DNA from: Ruegeria arenilitoris
Lineage (GTDB): Bacteria; Pseudomonadota; Alphaproteobacteria; Rhodobacterales; Rhodobacteraceae
Length of the DNA stretch: 64,000 nucleotides
Assembly (NCBI RefSeq): GCF_013030985.1
Contig: NZ_WPYP01000007.1
Coordinates: 124,001-188,000 of the forward strand
Reading direction: 5' to 3'
The notes beneath the pieces were generated by a model. The model saw nothing but the letters and a program-made list of their open reading frames with translations, was not told the origin of the DNA and ran no database searches. Below, one piece after another: positions 16,381-24,940 of the stretch (its first letter is position 1; each line of letters starts with the position of its first letter). The translations under genes were made by a program, and so were the position numbers.

Positions 16381-17910
16381 TCAACAGACCTTTGACTTCT
16401 GCTTCAAACTAAGCGGGATGGCGTCTTCGGCCAATACAATGGTGGCTGACGAAAACTCTTGCAGAGACTCAAGCAACTCGACCCTGTGATGCAGGCAAGA
16501 CGTCCACCTGATAGACGCGATGACGACGATGTCAGCTTTGCCAAGAACAGCGCGCACGAAATCCAATTGCAGGGTCTGAAGTGGCAACAAACCTTTACCG
16601 TTCTCCGCCAAACATTGATCAAGGCCGCGGGGCGCCGCGAGGAGATCGGACAGCCCAAAAATCCGCATGACCGTTGTTATCTTTCGGTCGCTCGGTCGCC
16701 TCCGACAGCTCAGCGTTGCAGATCGGCGCAAACTTCCCTGAAGTCCAACATGGTTGTCTCCGATAAAGGCGATTTTCGGAGTAACAGCTTGCCCACCATA
16801 ACAGACATCAACGCCATCGTTTGCGTCGAGCCCGGCGATGATACGCGCGAGGCTGTTTGCATGTTTGTCTGTTAGTTTGGAAACTGATCCGGGCGGGGCC
16901 ACAAATGAGATAGGCACCCGGTCGAATTCTCCAGTCACCTTGATGGCAACCGGACCGTTTTGATTTGTTGCAGATCTGGTCACCACTGGTTCTGAAAGCA
17001 GCCTTTCGGCTTTTTCACGGGCGACCCTCCACGCGCAATATTTGTCCCACGCCCCGGCCAGATTTTGCAACGGCAGGGCAATCAACGCCAATACCGACAG
17101 GCAAGCTGCAACTGTCGACGGTGCAATGGCGTGCCGACTGGCCTGCCAGAGCATCAGCAGACCGGTTAACGCGACACCCAGTTGCAAGACTGCCTGAAGG
17201 CTGGTTGTTCTACCGCGACGCGCCAGCGCATCACTGCGTAGTGATGCGCCCTGTCTATCAAGCTTACGCAATTCACGGTCGGTCCGACCCATCAGGTCCA
17301 GCTCGGGCGCGATAGAAATGCGTTCAATCATGGAAATGGCAATGTTGGCGCGATTTCGACGAAGTTTTTGATGGCGCCGGGCAAGATGCCAGGCCAGCAA
17401 TCCCATAGCGACCAGTGCAACACTCAGAGAGGCGACACCATAGATCGCAAGCATAGGGTTAAGGAAATACAGAATGGAAGCCGCGCCAGGTATCACAATC
17501 ATTGCAGACCAAGCATCCGGTAATCCGCGACCAAACCAAAGTCGCGCTGCAGACAAGTCACCAACAAACCTAAGGGACAATGCGCCAACGCGGCGTTTTT
17601 CGTGTCGGGACTTTGGAAGTTGCGCGATCTTCCGATACAGCGTCCGGCGCAATGAAATTGCGTAACTTTGGCCAAGCGCTTCTGCGCGATATCGTGATAA
17701 CAGCATACTTGCCGCTGCAACGGTACCGGAGATCGCCAGTTGCAAGACAGTATTCGTTGCGAGTGCATCTCCTGCGTGAAGCGTCGCAAAAGCATCCCGT
17801 GTGGCAAACGCTGCGAAAGCCAGCGCAATAGCCTTCACGATGCCACAGGACACCACGAGGACCGCATCAATGATGCGGTCCCGTGTGGCCAATCTAGGGA
17901 GGGGGGTCAT
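16381..17910 (-). CDS. ABC-exporter-like protein with degenerate ATPase domain
   Basis: 509 aa from ATG 17910, which overlaps the upstream stop (ATGA). Residues about 15-290 look like an ABC type I exporter membrane domain: hydrophobic segments near the start, then ISLRRTLYRKIAQLPKSRHEKRRVGALSLRFVGDLSAARLW (a coupling-helix-like region) and further helices. The C-terminal 170 residues align by layout with an ATP-binding domain, but each motif is broken. The Walker A position reads APPGSVSKLTDK, the signature position reads GKGLLPLQTLQLDFVRAVL instead of LSGGQxQRxxxARAL, and Walker B reads ADIVVIASIRW, without DE. ATP hydrolysis is therefore unlikely. It may have become a sensory or scaffold partner of the adjacent kinase. 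The membrane-domain call is solid; the lost-function call is inference from motifs. Confidence 0.7.
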   Translation of the reverse strand: MTPLPRLATRDRIIDAVLVVSCGIVKAIALAFAAFATRDAFATLHAGDALATNTVLQLAISGTVAAASMLLSRYRAEALGQSYAISLRRTLYRKIAQLPKSRHEKRRVGALSLRFVGDLSAARLWFGRGLPDAWSAMIVIPGAASILYFLNPMLAIYGVASLSVALVAMGLLAWHLARRHQKLRRNRANIAISMIERISIAPELDLMGRTDRELRKLDRQGASLRSDALARRGRTTSLQAVLQLGVALTGLLMLWQASRHAIAPSTVAACLSVLALIALPLQNLAGAWDKYCAWRVAREKAERLLSEPVVTRSATNQNGPVAIKVTGEFDRVPISFVAPPGSVSKLTDKHANSLARIIAGLDANDGVDVCYGGQAVTPKIAFIGDNHVGLQGSLRRSATLSCRRRPSDRKITTVMRIFGLSDLLAAPRGLDQCLAENGKGLLPLQTLQLDFVRAVLGKADIVVIASIRWTSCLHHRVELLESLQEFSSATIVLAEDAIPLSLKQKSKVC

Positions 17911-18971
17911 GCGGCCACATCTTCTGGTTCGCGCCGCATCAACGGCGCAACATGTTGGGCGATTATCGCTGGCGACCAAAGATCTTCGCGCGATAAAATC
18001 GGGCGGCCGGTTACCTCTGCTGCTTCGGCAGCGGCCAATGGGGAACAACTGACCTTCCCGGATACCGCAAATGGGCTGAGACCCACTTTGTTCAGAACGG
18101 TTACACCGCCCAATGCACTCAGCGCGTCCGGCGCAGCGAATAAAATGCCGTCCAATCGATCCCGAATGCGCGAGGATTGTAAGATAGCCCGCGTTTCCTG
18201 TTGAAACACACCATCGGCAATCTCAACAACTACAACTTCGGCACCGCGAGACGCTGCAGTTGCGACCAGTGTATCAAATCCGGATTCGATCGCTGCAAGT
18301 GGCATCCGATAAGTGGTGGCCATACCAACATCCGTGAAATCGAGGGCCGGCGCACCGCCATCTTCGAAACTGTTGAAGTCACCAAAGGCTCCGGTTCCGG
18401 TGGCTTTGACACCGGCGACGGCAACTCCAGAACGCATAAGCCCATGGCCAAGGCTTGATGCGGCTGTAGTTTTTCCTGAGTTCATCGACGCTCCAAACAC
18501 GCCAATAACGGTTACTTTGTCATTGGCTGGAAGCGACGGCAGCGCATAGTCTGCCACGTTGATCACGTGACCCTTTGCATCGGTCAAAAGGCCGATGGGC
18601 TTCAATCGTGTTGGTTCGTCCATGCTGACATGGGCAGCGTCCACGCGACCTGCGACGCCGCCACCAGCGACAAGATCGATAAGATCATCATCAATCACCG
18701 CGCTGGCAAGAAACTGGTCTGGTGCGTACCGGTCGCCCAGAGCCAGAACAACGTAATCGCCCGGGTAGCTGACTGAGGCGCGACGTTCCGCCAATTGGAT
18801 TTTCTTGTGATGACCGATCTCGGCGATCTCACAGAGGATAAGATCCCCTGCTTTTGCAGTATTCAACTGCGTGGAAAGCCCATGTACATCGGACCGATCA
18901 ACTCTGCGCGTTGTAAATGCCCATTTTGCGACTTCGCAGGCAACAGGCGAGACGTGTGGAAACTGTGTCAT
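17907..18971 (-). CDS. P-loop protein (DUF1611-like)
   Basis: 354 aa. The N-terminal 145 residues form a small domain rich in beta segments (GDLILCEIAEIGHHKKIQLAERR, YVVLALGDRYAPDQ). The C-terminal domain is a P-loop NTPase: strand plus Walker A GVFGASMNSGKTTAASSL (K167), GVAVAGVKATGTGAFGDFNSF as in MobB/CobB-like folds, and a second strand VVVVEIADGVFQQET at the Walker B position. The overall plan resembles DUF1611-type P-loop proteins. CGGAG precedes the ATG. It starts the run P-loop - ABC-like - kinase - regulator and has an 11-bp-period direct repeat 95 nt upstream. It could supply nucleotide binding to the partner ABC-like protein, which lacks it, but this is speculative. Confidence 0.7.
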   Translation of the reverse strand: MTQFPHVSPVACEVAKWAFTTRRVDRSDVHGLSTQLNTAKAGDLILCEIAEIGHHKKIQLAERRASVSYPGDYVVLALGDRYAPDQFLASAVIDDDLIDLVAGGGVAGRVDAAHVSMDEPTRLKPIGLLTDAKGHVINVADYALPSLPANDKVTVIGVFGASMNSGKTTAASSLGHGLMRSGVAVAGVKATGTGAFGDFNSFEDGGAPALDFTDVGMATTYRMPLAAIESGFDTLVATAASRGAEVVVVEIADGVFQQETRAILQSSRIRDRLDGILFAAPDALSALGGVTVLNKVGLSPFAVSGKVSCSPLAAAEAAEVTGRPILSREDLWSPAIIAQHVAPLMRREPEDVAA

Positions 18972-19065
18972 GCTTTGCTCCGTGACTGGCTGTTCAGTGA
19001 AATCGTTTTGCCAGAGTGATGTGAGAACAATTGCAATGTGGAATGAAGGGCTGGCATGCGTTCAA

Positions 19066-19082
19066 ATGAACAACAAATGAAC
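19066..19082 (-). promoter_or_regulatory. Direct-repeat operator upstream of P-loop gene
   Basis: ATGAAC at 19066-19071 and again at 19077-19082 (11-bp period; the repeated core is CAAATGAAC). Read toward the gene this is GTTCAT-N5-GTTCAT, 95 nt before the ATG at 18971. The spacing is that of OmpR/PhoP-type operators, and an identical arrangement lies upstream of the EF-hand gene. Confidence 0.6.
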
Positions 19083-19189
19083 ACTTTTTCCGGGATCCGC
19101 GTTTCTGCCTCAAAGCACTTTTTGCTAGTTTGATCTCCAGTGTGCTCTTGTGGGCAGCCACTTAGAGAGTGCAAACGAACGGTCTTCGA

Positions 19190-19684
19190 TCAGTCATCAT
19201 CACCGCCATCGTCACCACCTCCACCGTCATCCCCGCCATCATCCCCGCCATCATCCCCGCCATCATCGTTGCGATCGTCGCCACGGTCATCGTCTCTATC
19301 CCGTTCTCTAGACCCTCCGTTGTTGGCTCCGCGATCATCTTGACCTTCGTTTCGATCTCCACGACCGCTGCGGTCACCAGTGCTACCTATCTTGTTTTTT
19401 GTGCCCCTGCGTAACTCAATGATCGTGATGCGATTGTCTCGGTTGCGGTCAATGTCCTCAAGAAGTCTGCGCGCACCAACTTCTCCAAATGCGGCGGTCA
19501 GCTCATTCAAGCTCAGGACACCGTCAGAATTCGTATCAACAGACCGAAAACTGGCAGTTTGCGCCGCTGCTTTGTTGAACTGGCTGTCACCAATCAAAAA
19601 AGTGAAAGCCATTAAAACGACGCAGATCGTGTAGCGAAAAATCCCCGACTTGCGTTGTGCTGACTTACTTCCAGTCTTTGTCAC
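19190..19684 (-). CDS. Exported EF-hand protein with D/G/R-rich tail
   Basis: 164 aa using GTG 19684, which has AGGGGA 6 nt upstream and yields a proper signal peptide: basic VTKTGSKSAQRK, hydrophobic core YTICVVLMAFTFLI, and an AAAQ cleavage region near residue 42. A longer frame starts at 19858 but adds no signal-like sequence. Two canonical 12-residue EF-hand loops follow: DTNSDGVLSLNE (50-61) and DRNRDNRITIIE (79-90). The last 73 residues are low complexity, first R/D/G/N then DDGG repeats. Calcium binding in the periplasm or outside the cell is expected. It is 219 bp upstream of the P-loop gene on the same strand and shares its direct-repeat promoter motif. Confidence 0.8.
   Translation of the reverse strand: MTKTGSKSAQRKSGIFRYTICVVLMAFTFLIGDSQFNKAAAQTASFRSVDTNSDGVLSLNELTAAFGEVGARRLLEDIDRNRDNRITIIELRRGTKNKIGSTGDRSGRGDRNEGQDDRGANNGGSRERDRDDDRGDDRNDDGGDDGGDDGGDDGGGGDDGGDDD
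19228..19266. repeat. 12-bp tandem repeat in EF-hand gene tail
   Basis: Three perfect copies of CATCCCCGCCAT plus a partial fourth. On the coding strand they give DDGG units in the C-terminal tail. The in-frame unit length allows tail-length variation without frameshift. Confidence 0.85.
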
Positions 19685-19782
19685 AGACGATCCCCTGCTC
19701 GTCGGTTGTTTATGTGAACCAACGGTACTTAATTCCAGTAGGACAATATGGCTCGCAGAGATGAATAGGGCATATAGGCAAT

Positions 19783-19799
19783 ATGAACGTTGGATGAAC
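19783..19799 (-). promoter_or_regulatory. Direct-repeat operator upstream of EF-hand gene
   Basis: ATGAAC at 19783-19788 and at 19794-19799 (11-bp period), 99 nt before the GTG start at 19684. It has the same sequence, spacing, orientation and nearly the same distance as the site upstream of the P-loop gene. This also supports the GTG start choice. Confidence 0.55.
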
Positions 19800-19990
19800 G
19801 GTGATTTCCATGCGAAAAGAAGGCTTGGTTTTGTTGATTGGAAACCTCTCGGTGTCAAATCAAGAGATCAGAGCCGCAGAAACAGAAAATGCAGTTTTTT
19901 CAGTTTCCTACTAGCAAAACTCGGAGGGCAGTTGCTGCGCAATTGCCGCCTTTGGTCCTTGCGAAATAACCTTCCTGGCCTCTAAACCTA

Positions 19991-20832
19991 GGCTCAGGAC
20001 CCATTGATTTCTGTCGGGCGAGGTGATCCACGGTTCGAAAATCGAGTGGTAAACATGTCTGAACTTTTCTGGCTGACGGATGCGCAGATGGCGCGTCTCG
20101 AGGATTTTTTTCCCGAAGCACCATGGCAAGCCACGTGTTGATGATCGGCGTGTGTTGAGCGGTATTATCTTCATAAATCGCAATGGCTTACGATGACGCG
20201 ATGCGCCCGCAGCCGATGGCCCGCACAGAACGCTATACAATCGCTGGAAGCGGTGGAGCGACAAGGGTGTCTTCGCCCGGATGATGGCCGGTCTGGCCGC
20301 CGAGCATGGCGAACGGAAGACCGTCATGATCGATGCGACTTATCTCAAGGCCCACCGAACAGCGACCAGCATGGGCGTGAAAAAGGGGGGCGTAGTCGCC
20401 TGATCGGCCGCACCAAGGGCGGTATGAATACCAAGCTGCATGCCATCTGCGAAAGCCAGGGACGCCCGCTTGATCTGTTCGTGACCGCTGGACAGGTGAG
20501 CGATTACATCGGGGCAAGAGCCTTGCTTAGCAGACTGCCGAACGTTGATTGGCTGCTCGGGGATCGCGGCTATGACGCCAATTGGCTCAGAGAAACGTTA
20601 CAAGACAAAAGGATACGCGCATGCATTCCGGGGCGAAAACAACGCAAGAAGCCCGTCAAGTACGATAAGCAACGCTACAAACGCCGCAACCGGATCGAAA
20701 TCATGCTCGGCAGGCTCAAGGACTGGAGGCGTGTTGCGACCCGTTACGACAGGCGCCCAAAGGTCTTCCTTTCAGCCATCGCTCTCGCGGCCATCCTCAT
20801 CTACTGGCTTTGAAATTCAATGAGTCCAGACC
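19991..20832 (+). mobile_element. IS5-family insertion sequence, degenerate
   Basis: Imperfect terminal inverted repeats: TCAGGACCCATTGA near the left end, and TCTGGACTCATTGA read on the complement of the right end. They enclose a single transposase frame with the typical DDE-type IS5 C-terminus. No clear target duplication remains. The element is about 840 bp, as expected for the IS427-like branch of IS5. It is the best-preserved relative of the relic at 5683-5826. Confidence 0.8.
20055..20813 (+). pseudogene. IS5-family transposase, inactivated by three lesions
   Basis: The reading begins MSELFWLTDAQMARLEDFFPEA at 20055. About one extra base near 20114-20121 shifts the frame to HGKPRVDDRRVLSGIIFINRNGLR. 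A TGA at 20194-20196 replaces a Trp codon. The frame continues through NRWKRWSDKGVFARMMAGL and MIDATYLKAHRTATSMGVKKGG, and a lost G in the G-run at 20385-20390 shifts it again into RLIGRTKGGMNTKLHAICES. The last part, to YWL and stop, is intact and contains LLGDRGYDANW and RNRIEIMLGRLKDWR. The three lesions rule out an active transposase, so any mobility would need a helper copy elsewhere. Confidence 0.9.
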
Positions 20833-20886
20833 GGAAGGACTATCTCCTTCTGGCGTCCACACTGCTCACAGGTTATTGCCTTTGTT

Positions 20887-21228
20887 ATGACTGAAACTCT
20901 GCCTTCGTGCCCCGAATGTTCCTCTGCCTACACTTACCAAATGGATGCCCTGCTTATCTGCCCAGAGTGTGCGTATGAATGGGCCGCCGGTTCGTCATCT
21001 GACCACGCTGCGGAGGTGCTTGATAGCGTGGGCAACGTATTGAGTGACGGAGACACTGTAACTGTTGTCAAAGACCTGAAGCTCAAGGGAACGTCCTCCG
21101 TCATTAAGGTCGGAACCAAGGTCCGAGGAATCCGGTTGGTCGACGGTGACCACGACATCGATTGCAAGGTGCCTGGGATAGGTCCAATTGGCCTGAAATC
21201 TCAATTTGTGAAAAAGGTGTTCGGGTAA
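20887..21228 (+). CDS. yjdM: YjdM (PhnA-like) zinc-ribbon protein
   Basis: 113 aa, matching YjdM length (about 111). The N-terminal zinc ribbon has CPEC and a second CPEC 20 residues later, followed by the YEW segment. The C-terminal half is the characteristic DSVGNVLSDGDTVTVVKDLKLKG, then VIKVGTKVRGIRLVDGDHDIDCKV and IGLKSQFVKKV. Despite the old name PhnA it is not the phosphonoacetate hydrolase, and the family's role is uncertain. It stands alone, 74 bp after the IS remnant, with no obvious operon partner. Confidence 0.95.
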   Translation: MTETLPSCPECSSAYTYQMDALLICPECAYEWAAGSSSDHAAEVLDSVGNVLSDGDTVTVVKDLKLKGTSSVIKVGTKVRGIRLVDGDHDIDCKVPGIGPIGLKSQFVKKVFG

Positions 21229-21434
21229 AGTTTGAACTGTGAACCTCGTAGCTGTGAAGTTCTAGTGTCCGGGCGATTGAATCGCCAGCACCTAGGCCGC
21301 GAAGGTTCGCAAGCTGCCTTTCGCAATTGCAGCATTCTGACTATCGACTAACGACAGCTCAGGGTTCTTATGACCTGTCTGAACTTGCCGCAGAGAGGGG
21401 CCGCTGCGAACCCATACCTACACACGTCGTTTGT

Positions 21435-22262
21435 CTAAATCCCCGCTGGGACGCCTCCCGTTACGGGTAGATTGATGCCGGTCACATAGTTGGCTTGTGG
21501 TCCGGCGAGATAAGCTACAGCGTTGGCAACATCCATCGGTAAACCGGCGTCGCGTAGCGCCACATTCTCATACCTTTTGGATTTCACTTCCTCGATCGTC
21601 ATCCCGTGCTCTGATGCCAATCTGTTGTTTGCCGCCATGTGCATGTCAGTTGAGATATAGCCTGGGCAGACCGTGTTGCAGAGTATTCCGTCCACACCAA
21701 ATTCCGCAGCTATGGTCTTCGTGAAGCCAACCAGACCATGTTTCATTGCTGTGTATGCGCCAAAACCAGGCTCTGCGCCTAGACTTCCGGTAGAGCCGAT
21801 GTTGATAATCCTGCCGCCACCGGACTTTTGCATAATCGGTATGACAGCCTGAGCCATCATCATCGGGCCTAAGATATTGACCTGAAAGCTGGTTTCCCAC
21901 TGACTAGGCGTGGTCGAAAGGAAGTTATCCGATCCTGCAAGCGACCCCGCGTTGTTCACAAGAACATCCACCGTATCAAACGCAGCAAGAGTAGCCGCGA
22001 TGCAATCGTTAACATCGGATTGCCTTGTCACATCCAGCTTGACCGCAATTGCTTTGCGCTGACTTGAAGTTAATTCGGAAGCTAAATTCTCTAGCAGGTC
22101 CATTCTGGATTGGGCTTCACCATTTATGGACAACACTCCGTCGATATCTGCGACGACCAAATTTGATCCGTCCTGAGCAAGCCTAAGCGCAATCGCACGG
22201 CCAATGCCATTGGGAGCGGATGCTCCTGTAACGATTGCGGTTTTTCCAGAAAGGACGCTCAT
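21435..22262 (-). CDS. Short-chain dehydrogenase/reductase (SDR)
   Basis: 275 aa from ATG 22262, chosen because homologues start at MSVLSGKTAIVTG and TTAGG precedes it; the longer frame adds 15 unlikely residues. The Rossmann motif is TGASAPNGIGRAI, the structural motif is NNAGS, and the catalytic residues are S in INIGSTGSLG and Y-x3-K in GAYTAMKHGLVGFTK. The C-terminus INLPVTGGVPAGI closes the NAD-binding fold. The sequence resembles 3-hydroxybutyrate dehydrogenase- and FabG-like SDRs. It is isolated, so the substrate cannot be inferred from neighbours. Confidence 0.88.
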   Translation of the reverse strand: MSVLSGKTAIVTGASAPNGIGRAIALRLAQDGSNLVVADIDGVLSINGEAQSRMDLLENLASELTSSQRKAIAVKLDVTRQSDVNDCIAATLAAFDTVDVLVNNAGSLAGSDNFLSTTPSQWETSFQVNILGPMMMAQAVIPIMQKSGGGRIINIGSTGSLGAEPGFGAYTAMKHGLVGFTKTIAAEFGVDGILCNTVCPGYISTDMHMAANNRLASEHGMTIEEVKSKRYENVALRDAGLPMDVANAVAYLAGPQANYVTGINLPVTGGVPAGI

Positions 22263-22592
22263 AAAACCTAACTCACGAAAGCTGATTATCCTAAGACATA
22301 GGCTCATGAAGGGCTCGAAGACGCAACCAGTTAGCGAACGGTAGCTTAGTTGCGCTCTCCCGCTTTCCTAACCTGGGAAATCCAACGTCCGATTTATGCG
22401 GTTTGCAACTTGCCGCACAAACGAAGTGCTGAAGCACACTAAATGGCGGCTCAGGGCTCTGTTACCGACCTTCCTGTAGCACGTCGTCGCGCTGACCTGC
22501 GGCTCAATGCCAATTTCATTGCAAAAGGACTGTTCGGCTTGCGGCGCCTTCCGCTGTCGAACGTTCACCGCTTTTCTGGTCCAACTGTGCCG
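22263..22592. other. Intergenic without recognisable gene
   Basis: Between the SDR start and the dispersed repeat. Short open frames here have no protein-like composition. The region around 22378-22440 has the look of diverged repetitive intergenic DNA. Confidence 0.3.
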
Positions 22593-22732
22593 GTTGGGTC
22601 AGGTTCGTGTGACGTTCAACAGGAAATGTGGAACGTCACTGATTTTTGACTCAGTCGGCCACTAAAACCTCAGGAAATGAGTAAATCGCGTCATTCAATT
22701 CTGACCCAAACGTCAAGCATTTCTGACCCAGA
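22593..22732 (+). repeat. Dispersed repeat, copy A
   Basis: Shares with 28427-28585 a 44-bp identical core (22689-22732, starting CGTCATTCAATTCTGACCCA) and, upstream of it, matching blocks GTTGGGTCAG, ACAGGAAAT-TGGAACGTCAC and CTAAAACCT-like segments. Downstream similarity continues weakly (TTCxTxGAxGCTGC). The two copies are direct and flank the LysR-tctCBA-lyase cassette. Confidence 0.8.
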
Positions 22733-22885
22733 GCGAAAGGCTGCCCTTCGTTGAAGCTGCGGCGAAGGTGTCGAACGAGCCCAAAGATACCGATGCTGCA
22801 TTATCCACCAGGGACAGCTTTCTGGATGCTAGGCTCTCTGAATGTCGAGTTTCCAAATGAATGCTCAGTGGTACTAGTTTAGTTG

Positions 22886-23815
22886 CTAACTAACTACCTC
22901 TATCGACTGGCTCGATGCCGCGAGTGTTGCGACATGCGATTTTAATACTTCAACGAACTGGTCGCGCGCTTCGTTTGGTTCTGAATGCAGTGGAAAGAGA
23001 AGCCCAAACGACATCCAGCGTTCAGGCGAAATTGGAACTGTCCGAACACGGGTCTGATCTACATCGGCGGCCACGAGTTCATCTGCGATTGTGACACCAC
23101 CGCCATCTGCTACGAGAGCACATGCCAGCGAAGAAGATGCGACTTCGCAAGTCTGTTTTGGGATAACCCCTGCGGATCGAAACATATCATCCAATTGATC
23201 GCGCAATAGCAGTCCGTGCATGAGGCGGACAACAGGAACGTCAGCCAGATCGTCAATGGAAACTTCCATCAGATCGGCAAGCGGATGATTAATTGGAACG
23301 ACGGCTTGCGCTCTTACGCGCAATAGCAGCTCGGTTTGGATGTCGGGGTGTTCGACGGGAAGCGCGCCAATGCCCACGTCATATTCCCGACCCGCCAGCC
23401 ACTTCCCAGCCTCTCTGCGGGCGCGTACATCTAGGCTGACATTTGTGTCAGGGTTCGCCCTTACAAATTGACCGACAGCAGGGGAAGCCAACGCGCGAGC
23501 TATGCGCGGCATGGCGACGATGCGAAGGTTCTGGGTGCGGCCTGCACGAATCTCGGCGGCGATGCCGGGGATTTCATCCAGGTTGTCGAGGATGCGACCA
23601 GCTTCGCGATAAAATGCAAGCCCCTCGGGTGTTGGAGTGAGGTTCCGGCCGCTTCGATCAAAAAGATTAAGCCGCAACTCCCCCTCGAGTCCAGAAATCA
23701 ATCGGCTCACCGCTGGTTGCGAAAGGTGCAGTATATTTGCTGCTGCTGCGAGTGATCCTTCAGACAGCGTTGCTCTGAATGCACGAAGCGCTTTGATGTT
23801 CATGTTCGTCACCAT
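22886..23815 (-). CDS. LysR-family regulator of the tct operon
   Basis: 309 aa from ATG 23815; ATG 23803 (MNIKALRAFRATL) is an alternative. The winged HTH is LSEGSLAAAANILHLSQPAVSRLISGLEGEL, followed by FDRSGRNLTPTPEG. The effector domain has LRIVAMPRIARALA, REYDVGIGALPVEHPDIQTE and the closing VADGGGVTIADELV. The gene is divergent from tctC, with 97 bp between the start codons, which fits direct control of the tctCBA-lyase operon. The intergenic region is AT-rich with repeated TTGCAA/TTTGC half-sites, possible LysR sites that I do not assign individually. Confidence 0.88.
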   Translation of the reverse strand: MVTNMNIKALRAFRATLSEGSLAAAANILHLSQPAVSRLISGLEGELRLNLFDRSGRNLTPTPEGLAFYREAGRILDNLDEIPGIAAEIRAGRTQNLRIVAMPRIARALASPAVGQFVRANPDTNVSLDVRARREAGKWLAGREYDVGIGALPVEHPDIQTELLLRVRAQAVVPINHPLADLMEVSIDDLADVPVVRLMHGLLLRDQLDDMFRSAGVIPKQTCEVASSSLACALVADGGGVTIADELVAADVDQTRVRTVPISPERWMSFGLLFPLHSEPNEARDQFVEVLKSHVATLAASSQSIEVVS

Positions 23816-23912
23816 CACTTACATCTTTTGCAATTAAACTAAACATATTTGCATTTTTCGCAATCGCCAACATCTGCTAGGTGAGATCAGGAGAGGAATT
23901 AGGGAGGACTCT

Positions 23913-24872
23913 ATGAAACGTAGAACACTCATTTCTGCCGCACTGGCAGGCATCGCCCTTGCGGCAACAGCGACAGCCAGCTTTGCGGATGACTGGCCCA
24001 AACGCCCGATCAATCTGGTCGTGCCTTACAAGGCAGGTGGCGGCACCGACGCCTATGCCCGCGCCATCTCAGCGGCAGCCGAGGGCATTTTGGATGTCCC
24101 CGTAGTGGTCGTGAACAAACCTGGCTCGGGTGGCTTGAATGGTGCCAATTCTGTCGTCGGCGCCCGGCCCGACGGCTATACTATGATGATGACCTCAGGT
24201 GGCTCGTTCTTGCTGTCCACCATGACCCGCGACACTGACATTGATGCGCTGGACAGCTTTGAGTTCGTCGCACAGGTCGGCCAATTGCAAACCTCGCTGA
24301 TGGTCCCGAAGAACAGCCCGTTTCAATCCGTTCAAGACGTGATCGACGCGGCCAAAGCTGATCCTGGCTCGCTTCGTTGGGCGCATTCAGGCCGAGGAGG
24401 TTTCCACCATGTGGGCGGTCTGGGATTTCTGGCCAATAACGGCATTGAAGCGCAAGACGTTCCATTCAAAGGTGGTGGCCCGACCCGTGCTGCTCTCATC
24501 GGTGAGCAAGCCGACTTCGGCTTCTTGGGCGTGCAGCAGCTTGCCGGTTTCGAGGACCAACTGCGCGCGCTGGCAGTCAACAGCCAGGAGCGGGACGGCA
24601 TCATGACGGATGTGCCTGCCTTTGGAGAATTGGGCATTCCGTTTGCTGCTGTCTCCTCGCCGGTAATCGTGTTTGCTCCGAAGGGCACGCCTGCCGAGGT
24701 GGTCGCAGCGATGGAAGCCGCGCTTGCGCAGATTTCGGCCAAGCCCGAGTTCGCCGAGCTGCTGGCTTCGCGTGGGACCGGTCCTGTCTATCAGAATGGC
24801 GCGGATGCCAAGGCAACGCTTAGCGCTATGAAAGAGGACGCCGCTCCGTTGGTCGAAAGTCTGACTAATTAA
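23913..24872 (+). CDS. tctC: Tripartite tricarboxylate transporter substrate-binding protein (TctC/Bug)
   Basis: 319 aa. Signal peptide: RRTLISAALAGIALAATATASFA, cleaved before DDWPKRP. Bug/TctC features: PINLVVPYKAGGGTDAYAR, VVVNKPGSGGLNGANSVVGARPDGYTMM, and VPFKGGGPTRAALIGEQADFGF. AGGGAGGA lies ahead of the ATG. It is the periplasmic receptor of the TctCBA system encoded here. A terminator-like hairpin after the gene fits higher expression of the receptor than of the membrane subunits. The ligand is a carboxylate of unknown identity; the lyase downstream suggests a dicarboxylate or lactone-type acid. Confidence 0.93.
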   Translation: MKRRTLISAALAGIALAATATASFADDWPKRPINLVVPYKAGGGTDAYARAISAAAEGILDVPVVVVNKPGSGGLNGANSVVGARPDGYTMMMTSGGSFLLSTMTRDTDIDALDSFEFVAQVGQLQTSLMVPKNSPFQSVQDVIDAAKADPGSLRWAHSGRGGFHHVGGLGFLANNGIEAQDVPFKGGGPTRAALIGEQADFGFLGVQQLAGFEDQLRALAVNSQERDGIMTDVPAFGELGIPFAAVSSPVIVFAPKGTPAEVVAAMEAALAQISAKPEFAELLASRGTGPVYQNGADAKATLSAMKEDAAPLVESLTN

Positions 24873-24880
24873 GTCTTCAA

Positions 24881-24914
24881 GACCGGGGGATCGATGATGC
24901 CCCGGCCTTTTTTG
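24881..24914 (+). terminator. Terminator/attenuator between tctC and tctB
   Basis: CCGGGG at 24883-24888 pairs with CCCCGG at 24900-24905, and a T-run (CCTTTTTTG) follows. As an intrinsic terminator inside the operon it would reduce but not abolish read-through into tctBA. Confidence 0.7.
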
Positions 24915-24940
24915 CCCACGCGTTGTTAAGGGAGGATGAC

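Noticed and set aside
19228..19266. Possible CRISPR-like array
   Set aside because: Twelve-bp units without spacers inside a coding frame; this is a protein-tail microsatellite. No CRISPR array or cas gene is seen anywhere in the window.
20193..20813. Intact 206-aa transposase start at 20193
   Set aside because: The apparent start lies in another frame of the interrupted IS5 transposase; two frameshifts and a stop show the gene is broken.
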